NCBI RefSeq assembly: GCF_001437205.1
Contig: NZ_JQAZ01000001.1
Coordinates: 310,001-374,000, forward strand
Length of the DNA stretch: 64,000 nt
Origin: Lactobacillus selangorensis
Lineage (GTDB): Bacteria > Bacillota > Bacilli > Lactobacillales > Lactobacillaceae
Direction: 5' to 3'
This document shows positions 57,409 through 64,000 of this stretch, piece after piece; the stretch's first letter is position 1; each line of letters opens with the position of its first letter. The position numbers were made by a program, and so were the translations under genes. The notes beneath the pieces are model-generated. The model had not been told where the DNA came from. It saw nothing but the letters and a program-made list of their open reading frames with translations, and searched no databases.

Positions 57409-57724
57409 AATGTTGTTGTGCCGCCGTCTGGATAAAATCACGATTCAGTCGTTCCAGCTGATATTTGAACAGCCGCTGCGTTTTCGGGTCAAAGTTTTGA
57501 ATCAAACGGGCAAAATGCGTTTCATCCCGCACAAATTTTTTCACCGCTTGTGCATATTTTTCTCTTCCTGGTTGGGCGGCTACGACCGTCATCTGGGCAA
57601 TCAGCTCGTAACGGCTCTGCATTTGCCGGTGCGGCCATGCGGCTAAAATCCGATTTAAATCATTCAGATCTAAATCGGATAAGTCTTCGATGCCATTCGC
57701 ATCGATATCATTTTTCTTGCTCAT
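57407..57724 (-). CDS. Hypothetical protein (105 aa)
   Basis: Not recognised. It has a convincing GGAGG-8 nt-ATG start (MSKKNDIDANGIEDL), an acidic N-terminus (about 1-25, rich in D/L), then a positively charged helical region (QMQSRYELIAQMTVVAAQ, GREKYAQAVKKF, KTQRLFKYQLERLN). No signal peptide or membrane segment, and no known motif. It lies convergent to fruA and downstream of uvrC, separated by a uvrC terminator, so it is a separate transcription unit. Confidence 0.75.
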   Translation of the reverse strand: MSKKNDIDANGIEDLSDLDLNDLNRILAAWPHRQMQSRYELIAQMTVVAAQPGREKYAQAVKKFVRDETHFARLIQNFDPKTQRLFKYQLERLNRDFIQTAAQQH

Positions 57725-57833
57725 GTGTGTTTCCTCCGTTCGCTAAACTGAAACTATTTTTGCCATAACTCATTCAAATTCACCAAAAGACGTTTTTTGC
57801 CCTTTCCGCAATAATCATCTCCTTGAAATGCTC

Positions 57834-57863
57834 ATTATAAAAGCTTCTCAAATGTTTGACCAA
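57834..57863 (-). promoter_or_regulatory. Possible promoter of the 105-aa gene with leader
   Basis: TATAAT (57834-57839) with a weak TTGGTC (57858-57863, 18-bp spacer) on the minus strand, about 110 bp before the ATG. The leader contains AAGGAG (57819-57824) followed by a TTG-started 13-codon frame (57770-57811) of unknown meaning. Confidence 0.4.
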
Positions 57864-57931
57864 TGTGGACAACCGTCTGACTTGAGGTGATCCGAAACGG
57901 CAGAAACACCCTAAAGCAGCCTTCAAAGCCT

Positions 57932-57967
57932 AAAAAAAGACGCTGGCAAAAAATTGTCAGCGTCTTT
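57932..57967 (-). terminator. Terminator of uvrC
   Basis: AAAGACGCTGACAA/TTGCCAGCGTCTTT stem (one mismatch) followed by a T-run on the minus strand. Confidence 0.88.
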
Positions 57968-57971
57968 CTGA

Positions 57972-59765
57972 TTATTTAACCCCTTGCAGGGTCAGTTTAA
58001 TCGTTTGAGCGACTGTCTTCGAAATGCCTAAAGACTCAATGTCTTCGACAGATGCCTCTTTAATGTGTTTCAAAGATTTATAGTGTTTCAATAACTTAGT
58101 CCGTGTCTTCGGACCAACGCCTTTAATGGTATCGAGCCGTGAACTAAGCGAATTCTTGCTGCGCAGCTGCCGGTGGAAAGTAATCGCAAAACGATGGACC
58201 TCATCCTGAATCCGCTGCAGCAGATAAAAGCCCTGACTCTTCGGATCGAGATTGATGATATCATCGTGCGGCCCGAACAGCAGATTAGCCGTCTTATGTT
58301 TATCGTTTTTGACCATCCCAGCGACCGGAATGTGGAGGTCGAGCTCGTTTTCAAGCACATCCTTGGCAGCATTCATTTCGATCACGCCCCCATCCATCAA
58401 GATCAGATCCGGCAGCGGCTTATTTTCCTTCAATAAGCGTGAATAACGGCGTCGAATGACCTCCCGGGTGTTGGCATCTTCATCAGCACTGATGCCGCCC
58501 TCAGCGGCCGCCAGCTTGTATTTACGGTAATGCTTCTTGGCCGGCTGCCCATCGATAAAACAGACCATTGCCGAAACGGGATTGGTTCCCTGAATGTGCG
58601 AATGGTCAAAAGCTTCGATGACATGGCCGTCTTTGGGCAAACCGAGTGCCTGCATAATTTCTTCTTGGGCACCGACTGTCTGGCGATTGTCTAATTCCAA
58701 TAAGCGGAACTTGTCTTCCAATTTGATTCGGGCATTCTTCGTTGCTAAATCAAGCAGCGCTTTTTTCTCACCACGCTGCGGAACCCGCACCGGCAAATCA
58801 AGCGCATTGCCTAATTCTTTGGCATCGACTTCGGCCGGCACTAAAATTTCTTTCGGTGGAATATGATTTTCATTCTGATAAAATTGACCGATAAAGGTTT
58901 CCAATTCTTCCGCCGGTGTATTGACACACGGGAACATTGCCTTTTCCCGTTTCATCAGTCGTGACTGGCGGACAAAGAAGATTTGAATCGAAATCCAGCC
59001 TTTATCCATGTAATAAGCAAACAGGTCCCGAGGCGTATTATCCTTCGTAATAATTTTCTGCTTCTCAACCGTCGCTTCGATGTAATGCAGCTGATCCCGA
59101 ATTTCGGCGGCCCGTTCGAACTGCAGATTGTCAGCGGCCTTCTTCATCTTAGCCGTTAATTCCCGTTTAACGTTGCCGACATTGCCGTTCAAGAAGCTCT
59201 TGATTCGTTTAATTTGAGCGTCATATTCCGTCTGCGATACTTCTTTGAAACAGGCCCCTAAACACTGGCCCATATGATAGTACAGGCAGGGACGGCCCTG
59301 ATAGCCATTGCAGCGCCGCAATGGATACACCTTCTGCAGAAAATGCAGCGTTTCTTGGGCCCCATACACATTCGGATACGGTCCAAAATAATAGCCGCCA
59401 TCTTTTTTGATCTCACTCGTAATCACCAATCGAGGGTCCCGTTCATTGGTGATTTTAATGTACGGATACCCAGTCCCCTTTTTCAGCTTGATGTTGTAAT
59501 AAGGCTGATGCTTCTTAATCAAGGTGATTTCAAGCAGGAAAGCTTCCTTATCCGTTGACGTGACGATAATGTCGAGATCCTTAGCATCTTCGACCAAACG
59601 GGCCGTTTTCCCTTCATGACTGCTCTTCATATAGGAACGGACCCGGTTCTTGAGGTTTTTGGCCTTGCCGACGTAGATAATTTTGCCGTTTTTATCTTTC
59701 CATTCATAACAACCAGGCAGGTCGGGAAGCAAGGTTAATTTATGTTCGATTAAGTCTGATGCCAC
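57972..59765 (-). CDS. uvrC: Excinuclease ABC subunit C
   Basis: Dual-incision nuclease of nucleotide excision repair. I place the start at the GTG at 59765 (597 aa, MASDLIEHKLTLL), 9 nt after AGGAG. Domains: GIY-YIG nuclease at about 12-95 (PGCYEWKDKNG, IIYVGKAKNL), UVR coiled coil at about 200-235, RNase H-like endonuclease core at about 375-535 (VIEAFDHSHIQG) and C-terminal double helix-hairpin-helix (TIKGVGPKTRTKLLKHY). No LexA box is seen at its promoter. Confidence 0.97.
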   Translation of the reverse strand: MASDLIEHKLTLLPDLPGCYEWKDKNGKIIYVGKAKNLKNRVRSYMKSSHEGKTARLVEDAKDLDIIVTSTDKEAFLLEITLIKKHQPYYNIKLKKGTGYPYIKITNERDPRLVITSEIKKDGGYYFGPYPNVYGAQETLHFLQKVYPLRRCNGYQGRPCLYYHMGQCLGACFKEVSQTEYDAQIKRIKSFLNGNVGNVKRELTAKMKKAADNLQFERAAEIRDQLHYIEATVEKQKIITKDNTPRDLFAYYMDKGWISIQIFFVRQSRLMKREKAMFPCVNTPAEELETFIGQFYQNENHIPPKEILVPAEVDAKELGNALDLPVRVPQRGEKKALLDLATKNARIKLEDKFRLLELDNRQTVGAQEEIMQALGLPKDGHVIEAFDHSHIQGTNPVSAMVCFIDGQPAKKHYRKYKLAAAEGGISADEDANTREVIRRRYSRLLKENKPLPDLILMDGGVIEMNAAKDVLENELDLHIPVAGMVKNDKHKTANLLFGPHDDIINLDPKSQGFYLLQRIQDEVHRFAITFHRQLRSKNSLSSRLDTIKGVGPKTRTKLLKHYKSLKHIKEASVEDIESLGISKTVAQTIKLTLQGVK

Positions 59766-59874
59766 AAGCACCCGCTCCTTTCTCAGGTTTACTTTGACTG
59801 CAAAAAAGAACACCTCTTATCCCCGTGAGATAACAGATGCCAGTCGCAATAAATAACGTTTTTTATCTATTTCT

Positions 59875-59902
59875 ATTGTACTTTTTTTAGCACCGTTTGC
59901 AA
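59875..59902 (-). promoter_or_regulatory. uvrC promoter
   Basis: TTGCAA (59897-59902), 16 bp, TACAAT (59875-59880) on the minus strand. It is divergent from, and adjacent to, the promoter of the 48-aa gene at 59910. Confidence 0.65.
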
Positions 59903-59909
59903 GGATTGC

Positions 59910-59938
59910 CTGACAAATTGCTTCTTTTTTGTTAGAAT
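59910..59938 (+). promoter_or_regulatory. Promoter of the 48-aa gene
   Basis: CTGACA (59910-59915), 17 bp, TAGAAT (59933-59938): five of six matches in each hexamer with ideal spacing. Confidence 0.75.
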
Positions 59939-59964
59939 AATTGCAAAAGAAAGGACTGACGAAA

Positions 59965-60111
59965 TTGGGTTTAAAAGTCAACAATGAAAATAAAGAAACC
60001 TTAACCGGTTTATTCGATAAATTTGCCAGCCTGCCGGATGACGTCAAAGACGATCTGAAGAAGACTGATCCTAAAAAGCATAAAAACAATCCAGACAAAA
60101 AGCAACAATAA
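59965..60111 (+). CDS. Small hypothetical protein (48 aa)
   Basis: TTG start 9 nt after AAAGGA; 48 aa, MGLKVNNENKETLTGL, then a likely amphipathic helix FDKFASLPDDVKDDLKK and a Lys/Asn-rich basic tail. A near-consensus promoter before it and a terminator after it support a real gene. I recall a Streptococcus/Lactobacillus family of similar tiny proteins starting MGL, but cannot verify membership. Function unknown. It is divergent from uvrC and convergent with the MazG-like gene. Confidence 0.7.
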   Translation: MGLKVNNENKETLTGLFDKFASLPDDVKDDLKKTDPKKHKNNPDKKQQ

Positions 60112-60113
60112 AA

Positions 60114-60145
60114 AAGTCGGCCTGAAAAGGTCGGCTTCTTTATTT
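60114..60145. terminator. Terminator 48-aa gene / MazG-like gene
   Basis: AAGTCGGCC/GGTCGGCTT 9-bp stem with two G-T pairs (60114-60137) followed by CTTTATTT; an A-run on the left side may serve the other direction. Confidence 0.7.
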
Positions 60146-60443
60146 ACTGTTTATTTTCATGCGCATCTGGATAACGATCTTCCAGTTTTTTGATATTTTG
60201 TGCGGCCACTTCATCAAACGGAATATCAGCCCATTCAGCGATTTGCGAAAGATACCATAAGACATCGCCCATTTTCTTGGTAAGTTCATCCGGATCAAGA
60301 TCGGCACCGTGAAATGTATATTTTTTGATCAAGTCGATCACTTCGCCGCTCTCGCTGGCTAATCCCAAGGCACAGTTAGTCAGCACCTGCTCGTTGCCAT
60401 ATAGCGTCCGATTCGCTAATTTCTGATAGTCATTGAATTCCAT
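60144..60443 (-). CDS. MazG-like nucleotide pyrophosphohydrolase
   Basis: 99 aa alpha-helical protein of the all-alpha NTP pyrophosphatase group. Metal-binding acidic residues sit in ASESGEVIDLIKKY and KKMGDVLWYLSQIAEW, the ExxE...ExxD pattern (first helix ESGE, second M-G-D). It probably hydrolyses an aberrant or excess nucleotide; the substrate is unknown. The start follows GGGG. It is downstream of ysxC. Confidence 0.85.
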   Translation of the reverse strand: MEFNDYQKLANRTLYGNEQVLTNCALGLASESGEVIDLIKKYTFHGADLDPDELTKKMGDVLWYLSQIAEWADIPFDEVAAQNIKKLEDRYPDAHENKQ

Positions 60444-60457
60444 TCTTTCCCGCCCCT

Positions 60458-61051
60458 TTAATTGGTTAATTGTGTGTGTGCATCAATCCAATTCCAAACA
60501 GCTTCCTGTCCGAAATTCTTTGGTGCTGAGAAAAAGACAAAATCGTCTTTCTGATTGAACTGCAGCTTCTTTTTAATGCTGCTTTCCTGCTTGTTCCACT
60601 TACTGCGTGGGATCTTATCCATCTTGGTCGCAACGACTAATGTCGGTAAATGATAATACTGAACGTATTGATACATTGAAACGTCATCATCCGTTGGTTC
60701 ATGGCGTCCGTCAACGAGGATGACGACCCCTTTGAGTGTTTTCCGCGTCGTCAGGTACTCTTCGATCATTTCCCCAAATTTAGCCCGATCGGCCTTTGAA
60801 ACACGGGCATAACCATAACCAGGGACATCGACAAGGTACATTTCATCGTTAATCTGATAAAAATTGAGTGTCTGGGTCTTCCCAGGTGTACTCGACGTCC
60901 GAGCATATCGATTCCGATTGATCAGCCGGTTGATCAATGAAGATTTACCCACATTCGAACGTCCGGCTAAGGCGATTTCGGGATAACCATCGCTTGGATA
61001 CTGTTTGGCGCTGACTGCGCTCATCACTAATTTCACTTGCTGGACTTTCAT
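60458..61051 (-). CDS. ysxC: Ribosome biogenesis GTP-binding protein YsxC (EngB)
   Basis: GTPase needed for 50S assembly. I place the start at the ATG at 61051 (197 aa, [14 protein letters not shown]), 9 nt after AAGGA. G motifs: GRSNVGKSS (G1), DVPGYGYA (G3), TKMDK (G4). It lies downstream of clpX, the standard tig-clpX-ysxC order, but a terminator separates the two. Confidence 0.96.
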   Translation of the reverse strand: MKVQQVKLVMSAVSAKQYPSDGYPEIALAGRSNVGKSSLINRLINRNRYARTSSTPGKTQTLNFYQINDEMYLVDVPGYGYARVSKADRAKFGEMIEEYLTTRKTLKGVVILVDGRHEPTDDDVSMYQYVQYYHLPTLVVATKMDKIPRSKWNKQESSIKKKLQFNQKDDFVFFSAPKNFGQEAVWNWIDAHTQLTN

Positions 61052-61116
61052 ATTCCGCCATCCTTTTCTTGCTGTCTGCTTCTCAGTGTAGCATAAAATG
61101 AAATTTAATTGGCCTA

Positions 61117-61159
61117 TCAAAAAAGCAGAAACACGGGACAAGCCCGATGTTCCTGCTTT
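61117..61159 (-). terminator. Terminator of clpX
   Basis: AAAGCAGGAACATCGGG/CCCGTGTTTCTGCTTT stem with two mismatches (61122-61159) followed by T-run on the minus strand. Confidence 0.85.
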
Positions 61160-61186
61160 ATACTGCCCAAAAATTTTTAATTTAAC

Positions 61187-62434
61187 TTATGATGCTTTTT
61201 TGTCGGTCAAAACCAATTCTGGTTCGGCCTTGCCGTCAACCGCCGCTTTGGTAACGATCGCTTTGGCCACATCATTGCGGCTCGGTAACGTAAACATCGT
61301 ATTCATCATGACTTCTTCGATAATAGAACGAAGTCCACGTGCCCCTGTGTTCCGTGCAATGGCTTCATGAGCGATTTCATGGAGGGCATCGTCCGTAAAC
61401 TCAAGATCGATATTATCGAGCGACAGCAGCTTCTTATACTGCTTGACGAGCGCATTCTTTGGTTCCGTCAAGATGCGGACCAAATCATCTTCATTGAGTT
61501 TTTCCAATGCAGCTGTGATTGGAATCCGGCCGATGAATTCAGGAATAATCCCGAATTGCATCAAATCGGCTGGGATGATCTGCTGCATCAAGCTCTTGCT
61601 TTCATCAAGCTTCTTGCTGGAATTACCGCCGAAACCGATTGTCTTTTCGCCTAAACGGTTCTTGACGATCGTTTCAATGCCGTCAAAAGCCCCACCAACG
61701 ATGAACAGGATGTTCGTCGTATCAATCTGGATGAATTCCTGCTGAGGATGTTTGCGTCCGCCTTGCGGTGGCACATTGGCAATCGTCCCTTCCAACATCT
61801 TGAGAAGTGCCTGCTGGACCCCTTCGCCAGATACATCACGGGTGATCGATACGTTTTCGCTCTTCTTCGCAATCTTATCGATTTCATCGATATAGATAAT
61901 CCCTTTTTCAGCCCGTTCAACGTTGTAATCGGCATTCTGCAACAATTTGAGCAGGATGTTTTCAACATCTTCACCAACATAACCAGCTTCGGTCAATGTA
62001 GTGGCATCAGCGATTGCAAACGGCACATTGAGGATCTTCGCTAGCGTCTGAGCTAAATAAGTTTTCCCAGAGCCAGTCGGTCCGATCAAAGCAATATTAG
62101 ACTTTTGCAGTTCAGTGTCGCCTTCTTCGGCAACGGACATCTGATTGACACGCTTATAATGGTTATAGACGGCAACCGAGAGTGCCTTCTTAGCTTCAGT
62201 CTGCCCAATGACATACTGGTCAAGCTGTTCTAAGATTTCCTTTGGCTTCGGCACTTCAAGGAGATCCTTGTAAGCATCGTCTTTAAATTCTTCATCAATG
62301 ATTTCTTTACATAAATCGATACATTCGTTGCAGATGTATACACCTGGTCCGGCAACGATTTTTTTGACCTGATCTTGTGATTTCCCACAGAATGAGCAGT
62401 TCACAGGGCCACCAGTTTCCGTACTATCAAACAT
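61187..62434 (-). CDS. clpX: ClpX, ATPase subunit of ClpXP
   Basis: AAA+ unfoldase that recognises substrates for ClpP. The 415-aa protein has an N-terminal zinc finger (C13, C16, C35, C38), Walker A GPTGSGKT at about 116-123, Walker [12 protein letters not shown], and the ClpP-docking loop IGFGG. clpP is elsewhere. It follows tig, and an extended -10 lies at 62503-62511. Confidence 0.97.
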   Translation of the reverse strand: MFDSTETGGPVNCSFCGKSQDQVKKIVAGPGVYICNECIDLCKEIIDEEFKDDAYKDLLEVPKPKEILEQLDQYVIGQTEAKKALSVAVYNHYKRVNQMSVAEEGDTELQKSNIALIGPTGSGKTYLAQTLAKILNVPFAIADATTLTEAGYVGEDVENILLKLLQNADYNVERAEKGIIYIDEIDKIAKKSENVSITRDVSGEGVQQALLKMLEGTIANVPPQGGRKHPQQEFIQIDTTNILFIVGGAFDGIETIVKNRLGEKTIGFGGNSSKKLDESKSLMQQIIPADLMQFGIIPEFIGRIPITAALEKLNEDDLVRILTEPKNALVKQYKKLLSLDNIDLEFTDDALHEIAHEAIARNTGARGLRSIIEEVMMNTMFTLPSRNDVAKAIVTKAAVDGKAEPELVLTDKKAS

Positions 62435-62502
62435 TGAAATTCAACCCCTTTATGAATGATTCATTCATTTATTTATTTTTGCGCTTAATTGCTAATGTTT
62501 TT

Positions 62503-62511
62503 ATCATACCA
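62503..62511 (-). promoter_or_regulatory. clpX extended -10 promoter
   Basis: TGGTATGAT on the minus strand (TATGAT at 62503-62508). The leader has a 7-bp hairpin ATGAATG/CATTCAT (62452-62468) just before the ribosome binding site. Confidence 0.55.
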
Positions 62512-62590
62512 GATTTAAACCGGCAATGCACGACGGGCTTTTGACTATCATCACCCGTACCTTCAATATACCATACCTGCCGTTAAAGAT

Positions 62591-62640
62591 AAAATAACAA
62601 GGGCCCGAAAACAAACAGATGTTTGTTTCGAACCCTTGTT
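62591..62640 (-). terminator. Terminator of tig
   Basis: AACAAGGG...CCCTTGTT outer stem continuing inward through CGAAACAAAC/GTTTGTTTTCG, followed by ATTTTAT on the minus strand. Confidence 0.85.
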
Positions 62641-62667
62641 ATTTTAAATCCACAAATCCATTAAAAA

Positions 62668-63948
62668 TTACTTTTCAACGGCTGTGTCTGAAACGATGTC
62701 GATGGCTTTTTGAACGCCGATATCATGCTTGAGCATATCGTCTGTCAAAGCATTACGAACGGCCTTTTCGTCCATGCTGTAATCAGCAGCCAACTTCTTG
62801 ATTTCATCATTGATTTCATCTTCAGTTGGGTTGATCTTTTCAGCAGCAACGATTGCTTCGAGTGTCAAGTCAGTCTTAACACGCTTTTCAGCATCATTGG
62901 AGAACTGCTTGCGGAGATCGTCTTCGTTTGTACCTGTCAATTGATAGTACATCTTCGGGCTGATTCCTTGGCGTTGCATGTTGCCCAGATATTGATTCAA
63001 CTGGTTGTTGATTTCGTCTTGGATCATGGCATCTGGAATGTCGCCGATTGTCGCATTTTCAACGGCTTCGTTCAAAGCAGCATCTTCAATGGCAGCATCC
63101 GCAGCATCGTTCTTTTGTTTCGTCAAGTCATCCTTGATCTTCTTCTTTAATTCGTCTAAGGTATCGACGTTTTCGTCAACATCCTTGGCAAATTCATCGT
63201 CCAGCTTAGGTAATTCCTTTGACTTCACTTCGTGGATTGTAACGGCGAACTTCGCGTCCTTGCCAGCAACATCCTTAGCCTGATAGTCATCTGGGAACTT
63301 CACACTGACTTCAACATCATCGCCGGCCTTGTGACCGATCAATTGATCTTCGAAGCCAGGAATGAAGCTGTTAGAACCTAATTCAAGGGAGTAGTTATCA
63401 GCTTTACCGCCTTCGAATTCTTTGCCGTCGATTGTACCGACATAGTCGATTGTAACGGTGTCGCCTTTTTCAGCAGCAGAATCCTTCAGAACCAGTTCAG
63501 CGTCTTTTTCTTGGTCATCCTTTAATTGCTTGTCAACATCGTCATCGGTAACGGTACGATCTTGCTTCGGCACTTCAAGGTTCTTGTAGTCGCCTAACTT
63601 GACTTCAGGCTTAACGGTTACAGTTGCTTTGATGACCCATGGCTTGTCGTCTTCCATGGATTCCACATTCAATTGTGGCTGATCCACTGGTGAAATTTGC
63701 GTTTCAGCAACGGCTGCTTCATAAGCATCTGGCAAAGCAATGTTCAGGGCATCTTCGTAAAGAGCACCTTCCCCATATTGTTGGTCGAAAATACGACGCG
63801 GAACCTTACCTTTACGGAAACCTGGTACACTGATGTTTTTACGAACACGTTTGAACGCTTCATCTAAACTTGATTTGATTGTATCTGTATCAATTTCGAA
63901 GGTTAATTCGCCATCATTGGCGCCCTTCTTTTCCCATTTTGCGGACAT
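62668..63948 (-). CDS. tig: Trigger factor
   Basis: Ribosome-associated chaperone with peptidyl-prolyl isomerase activity. The 426-aa protein has the ribosome-docking signature [17 protein letters not shown] (44-60), an FKBP-type domain at about 160-245 ([32 protein letters not shown]) and a long helical arm domain. The start follows GGAGGG. Its promoter lies beyond or at the right edge of the window. Confidence 0.97.
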   Translation of the reverse strand: MSAKWEKKGANDGELTFEIDTDTIKSSLDEAFKRVRKNISVPGFRKGKVPRRIFDQQYGEGALYEDALNIALPDAYEAAVAETQISPVDQPQLNVESMEDDKPWVIKATVTVKPEVKLGDYKNLEVPKQDRTVTDDDVDKQLKDDQEKDAELVLKDSAAEKGDTVTIDYVGTIDGKEFEGGKADNYSLELGSNSFIPGFEDQLIGHKAGDDVEVSVKFPDDYQAKDVAGKDAKFAVTIHEVKSKELPKLDDEFAKDVDENVDTLDELKKKIKDDLTKQKNDAADAAIEDAALNEAVENATIGDIPDAMIQDEINNQLNQYLGNMQRQGISPKMYYQLTGTNEDDLRKQFSNDAEKRVKTDLTLEAIVAAEKINPTEDEINDEIKKLAADYSMDEKAVRNALTDDMLKHDIGVQKAIDIVSDTAVEK

Positions 63949-64000
63949 ATAATTCCCTCCGGATCCTATATAAATTTCAGTCTTACATACCTTACTAGCA

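Noticed and set aside
62608-62625. LexA-like sequence CAAACAGATGTTTG
   Set aside because: Lies in the stem-loop of the tig terminator, where palindromy is required anyway; second base deviates from the consensus.
62710-63150. 146-codon plus-strand frame inside tig
   Set aside because: Antisense shadow of trigger factor with hydrophobic composition caused by the complement of acidic codons.

Overview
The window looks like core chromosome of a low-to-mid GC Gram-positive bacterium of the family Lactobacillaceae. The evidence is gene content and order: the blocks parE/plsY/hslUV/xerC/trmFO/topA/dprA/rnhB/rbgA, hup/der/rpsA/cmk/recQ, scpAB/xerD/pyk/pfkA/dnaE and obgE/uvrC/ysxC/clpX/tig; strong AGGAGG ribosome binding sites; frequent GTG/TTG starts; TGn-extended -10 promoters; CGAAC-N4-GTTCG LexA boxes, a CtsR box and a cre site; and import (ribU behind an FMN riboswitch) rather than synthesis of riboflavin. 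The genus cannot be fixed from the sequence alone. No rRNA, tRNA, insertion sequence, prophage or CRISPR array was found. Nearly all genes lie on the minus strand; the plus-strand exceptions are plsY, a ferredoxin, a 58-aa membrane protein, fruRKA and a 48-aa protein.

Layout. 1-2.7 kb: parE (cut by the window edge) and divergent plsY around a perfect LexA box. 2.7-10.1 kb: an aldose epimerase, the HslUV protease, XerC, TrmFO and topoisomerase I. 10.2-16.2 kb: DprA, RNase HII, RbgA, YozE, YpmS, an unusual double-SGNH membrane protein and DegV. 16.3-22.4 kb: dihydrofolate reductase, thymidylate synthase, an ABC-F protein, the CCA-adding enzyme and a TPR protein. 22.5-29.8 kb: HU, Der, ribosomal protein S1, CMP kinase, a LysM membrane protein, RecQ and its HTH partner. 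29.8-35.4 kb: ferredoxin, RibU with FMN riboswitch, RluB, ScpB/ScpA, RibT, XerD and CvfB. 35.4-41.8 kb: pyruvate kinase, phosphofructokinase and DnaE with a LexA-like box. 41.8-46.4 kb: YjzD-like membrane protein, an unknown lipoprotein, L32 and ClpB. 46.4-52.2 kb: LapA-like protein, SDR oxidoreductase, RNase Z, an OatA-type acetyltransferase and ObgE. 52.3-57.8 kb: a MupG-family protein divergent from the fructose operon fruR-fruK-fruA, then a 105-aa orphan. 57.9-64 kb: UvrC, a 48-aa protein, a MazG-like protein, YsxC, ClpX and trigger factor.

How the genes work together. Most serve replication, repair and segregation (ParE, TopA, XerC/D, ScpAB, DnaE, RecQ, UvrC, DprA), ribosome assembly and RNA maturation (RbgA, Der, ObgE, YsxC, Cca, RNase Z, TrmFO, RluB) and protein quality control (HslUV, ClpB, ClpX, Tig). 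Central glycolysis (pfkA-pyk) and fructose uptake are also present. Several LexA-type sites link parE, dnaE and a promoter upstream of clpB to the SOS response.

The most unusual items are: (1) a tandem SGNH protein whose two halves have lost complementary parts of the catalytic site; (2) a near-consensus promoter with a LexA box between lapA and clpB whose transcript should stop at a terminator after about 50 nt; (3) a hairpin that buries the xerC ribosome binding site; and (4) small or orphan genes of unknown role (105 aa, 48 aa and a 297-aa lipoprotein). I did not see a clearly new multi-gene system; the rest is conserved housekeeping DNA.
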